Positions 5,947-6,411 of a stretch of 6,411 bases of DNA are shown piece after piece. Source of the stretch: an uncultured Sulfitobacter sp. GTDB lineage: Bacteria; Pseudomonadota; Alphaproteobacteria; Rhodobacterales; Rhodobacteraceae. The DNA lies in NCBI GenBank assembly GCA_937923365.1, contig CALAIJ010000043.1, positions 1-6,411 of the forward strand. Reading direction: 5' to 3'. The notes under the pieces were generated by a model. The model saw only the letters and a program-made list of their open reading frames with translations, did not search any database and was not told where the DNA came from. Within the stretch, counting starts at the first letter, position 1; each line of letters begins with the position of its first letter. The translations under genes and the position numbers were made by a program.

Positions 5947-6411
5947 CTGGTTTGACGCTGTGGCCCGGTGCCAAACTAGGGCGGGCGATGAGGTTTCAGA
6001 ACATATTTGCAACCACGAGATCGTTTGAAACACTGACCACATACAACTGCCAGACGTCAGCGCCTATGGGGCCAATTGGGTCAATTTTCCAAGGAAGGAA
6101 TTATGGCCCATCGCTGCCACTAGGGTCCTGAGCCTAACAAGATACAGGTTTGAAAACGCTGCAAAACTGTTCGAAAAGGTGGGGCCGCTTCACTTGTTCA
6201 CCGAGAAATTCCCCGCCATACAAGTTCAAATATTTGCGCTACTTCGCCATGCATTGGCCTTGCGCCACTAAGCGATGCCCGCCGGACCAAGGTGATTGAT
6301 GGAGATGCCAGCACGGTTTCAATAATGTTTGCCGGTACGTCGACAAGAATTCTCTGATCTATTCCAGCCTGGATTTCAGTCAGTACTTCCAGCTGAATTT
6401 TGGTGAGGACT
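5947..6411. other. Lower-GC right flank with no confident gene
   Basis: By hand tally of four of its 60-base lines this stretch is about half G+C, against roughly 60 percent or more in the genes. No frame starting from a credible ATG and ribosome binding site is longer than about 47 codons. AAGGAAGG at 6091-6098 precedes an ATG at 6103 but the frame stops after six codons. Open fragments exist on both strands: plus 6029-6268 (79 codons plus stop, no start codon), minus 5996-6100 (34 codons plus stop) and minus 6198-6411 (70 codons, entering from the edge). It may be a long intergenic region or a decayed gene. Confidence 0.5.
6198..6411 (-). CDS. Possible 3' end of an unrecognised protein entering from the right edge
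   Basis: On the minus strand a frame is open from the window edge (codon 6410-6408) to TGA at 6200-6198, giving 70 residues. It begins VLTKIQLEVLTEIQAGIDQR and later contains ILVDVPANIIETVLA and ARPMHGEVAQIFELVWR, a plausible mix of amphipathic helix and strand. I do not recognise a family. Third-position GC is only about half, unlike the GC3-rich neighbours, and an open run of this length in roughly 50 percent GC DNA is not rare across six frames. The minus-strand-favouring terminator at 5920-5946 would fit a leftward gene here. It could be a real foreign-type gene end, a decayed gene, or chance. Confidence 0.3.
   Translation of the reverse strand, partial: VLTKIQLEVLTEIQAGIDQRILVDVPANIIETVLASPSITLVRRASLSGARPMHGEVAQIFELVWRGISR

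Noticed and set aside
5993..6031. Inverted repeat GTTTCA/TGAAAC as a transposon end or operator
   Set aside because: Six-base arms with a 27-base spacer are easily due to chance, and no transposase or target duplication is seen.
6091..6123. AAGGAAGG plus ATG at 6103 as a small gene
   Set aside because: The frame encodes only six residues before TAG; a leader-peptide role cannot be supported without a downstream gene in view.

Overview
The window looks like part of a type I secretion (T1SS) and surface-adhesin locus from an alphaproteobacterium, probably of the Rhodobacterales type. That placement is an inference from the GC-rich, GC3-rich genes, the protein style and the gene order; there is no rRNA or other phylogenetic marker to fix it.

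Layout, left to right. Positions 1-866 (+) are the 3' end of a large, acidic secreted protein whose start lies outside the window. It ends with thrombospondin-type-3-like calcium-binding repeats and a C-terminal module of the kind found on BapA/LapA-like T1SS substrates. A clear Rho-independent terminator follows (891-919), then a gene-free convergent spacer (867-1179). Positions 1180-2337 (-) encode a HlyD-family periplasmic adaptor and 2334-4493 (-) a LapB-like T1SS ABC transporter with a degenerate C39-like N-terminal domain. These two genes overlap by 4 bases and form an operon transcribed leftwards. A 160-base divergent region (4494-4655) carries ribosome binding sites for both sides, promoter-like hexamers and dyads. 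Positions 4656-5903 (+) encode a TolC-family outer membrane factor with a lipoprotein-like signal. A hairpin with a T-tract follows (5920-5946). The last 465 bases or so are lower in GC (about half in the lines I tallied) and hold no confident gene. They contain one open frame entering from the right edge on the minus strand and small open fragments that may be gene remnants.

How the genes work together: the ABC protein (inner membrane), the HlyD-like adaptor (periplasm) and the TolC-like factor (outer membrane) make up all three parts of one T1SS channel. The neighbouring adhesin-like protein carries a C-terminal signal of the type such channels recognise, so it is the likely substrate. The ABC protein lacks all three C39 catalytic residues by my reading, so the substrate is probably exported without a leader being cleaved, as in HlyB/LapB systems. 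I see no phage, CRISPR, tRNA, rRNA or intact insertion sequence. The locus as a whole fits a known architecture. The least explained parts are the right flank and the regulatory signals in the divergent region.
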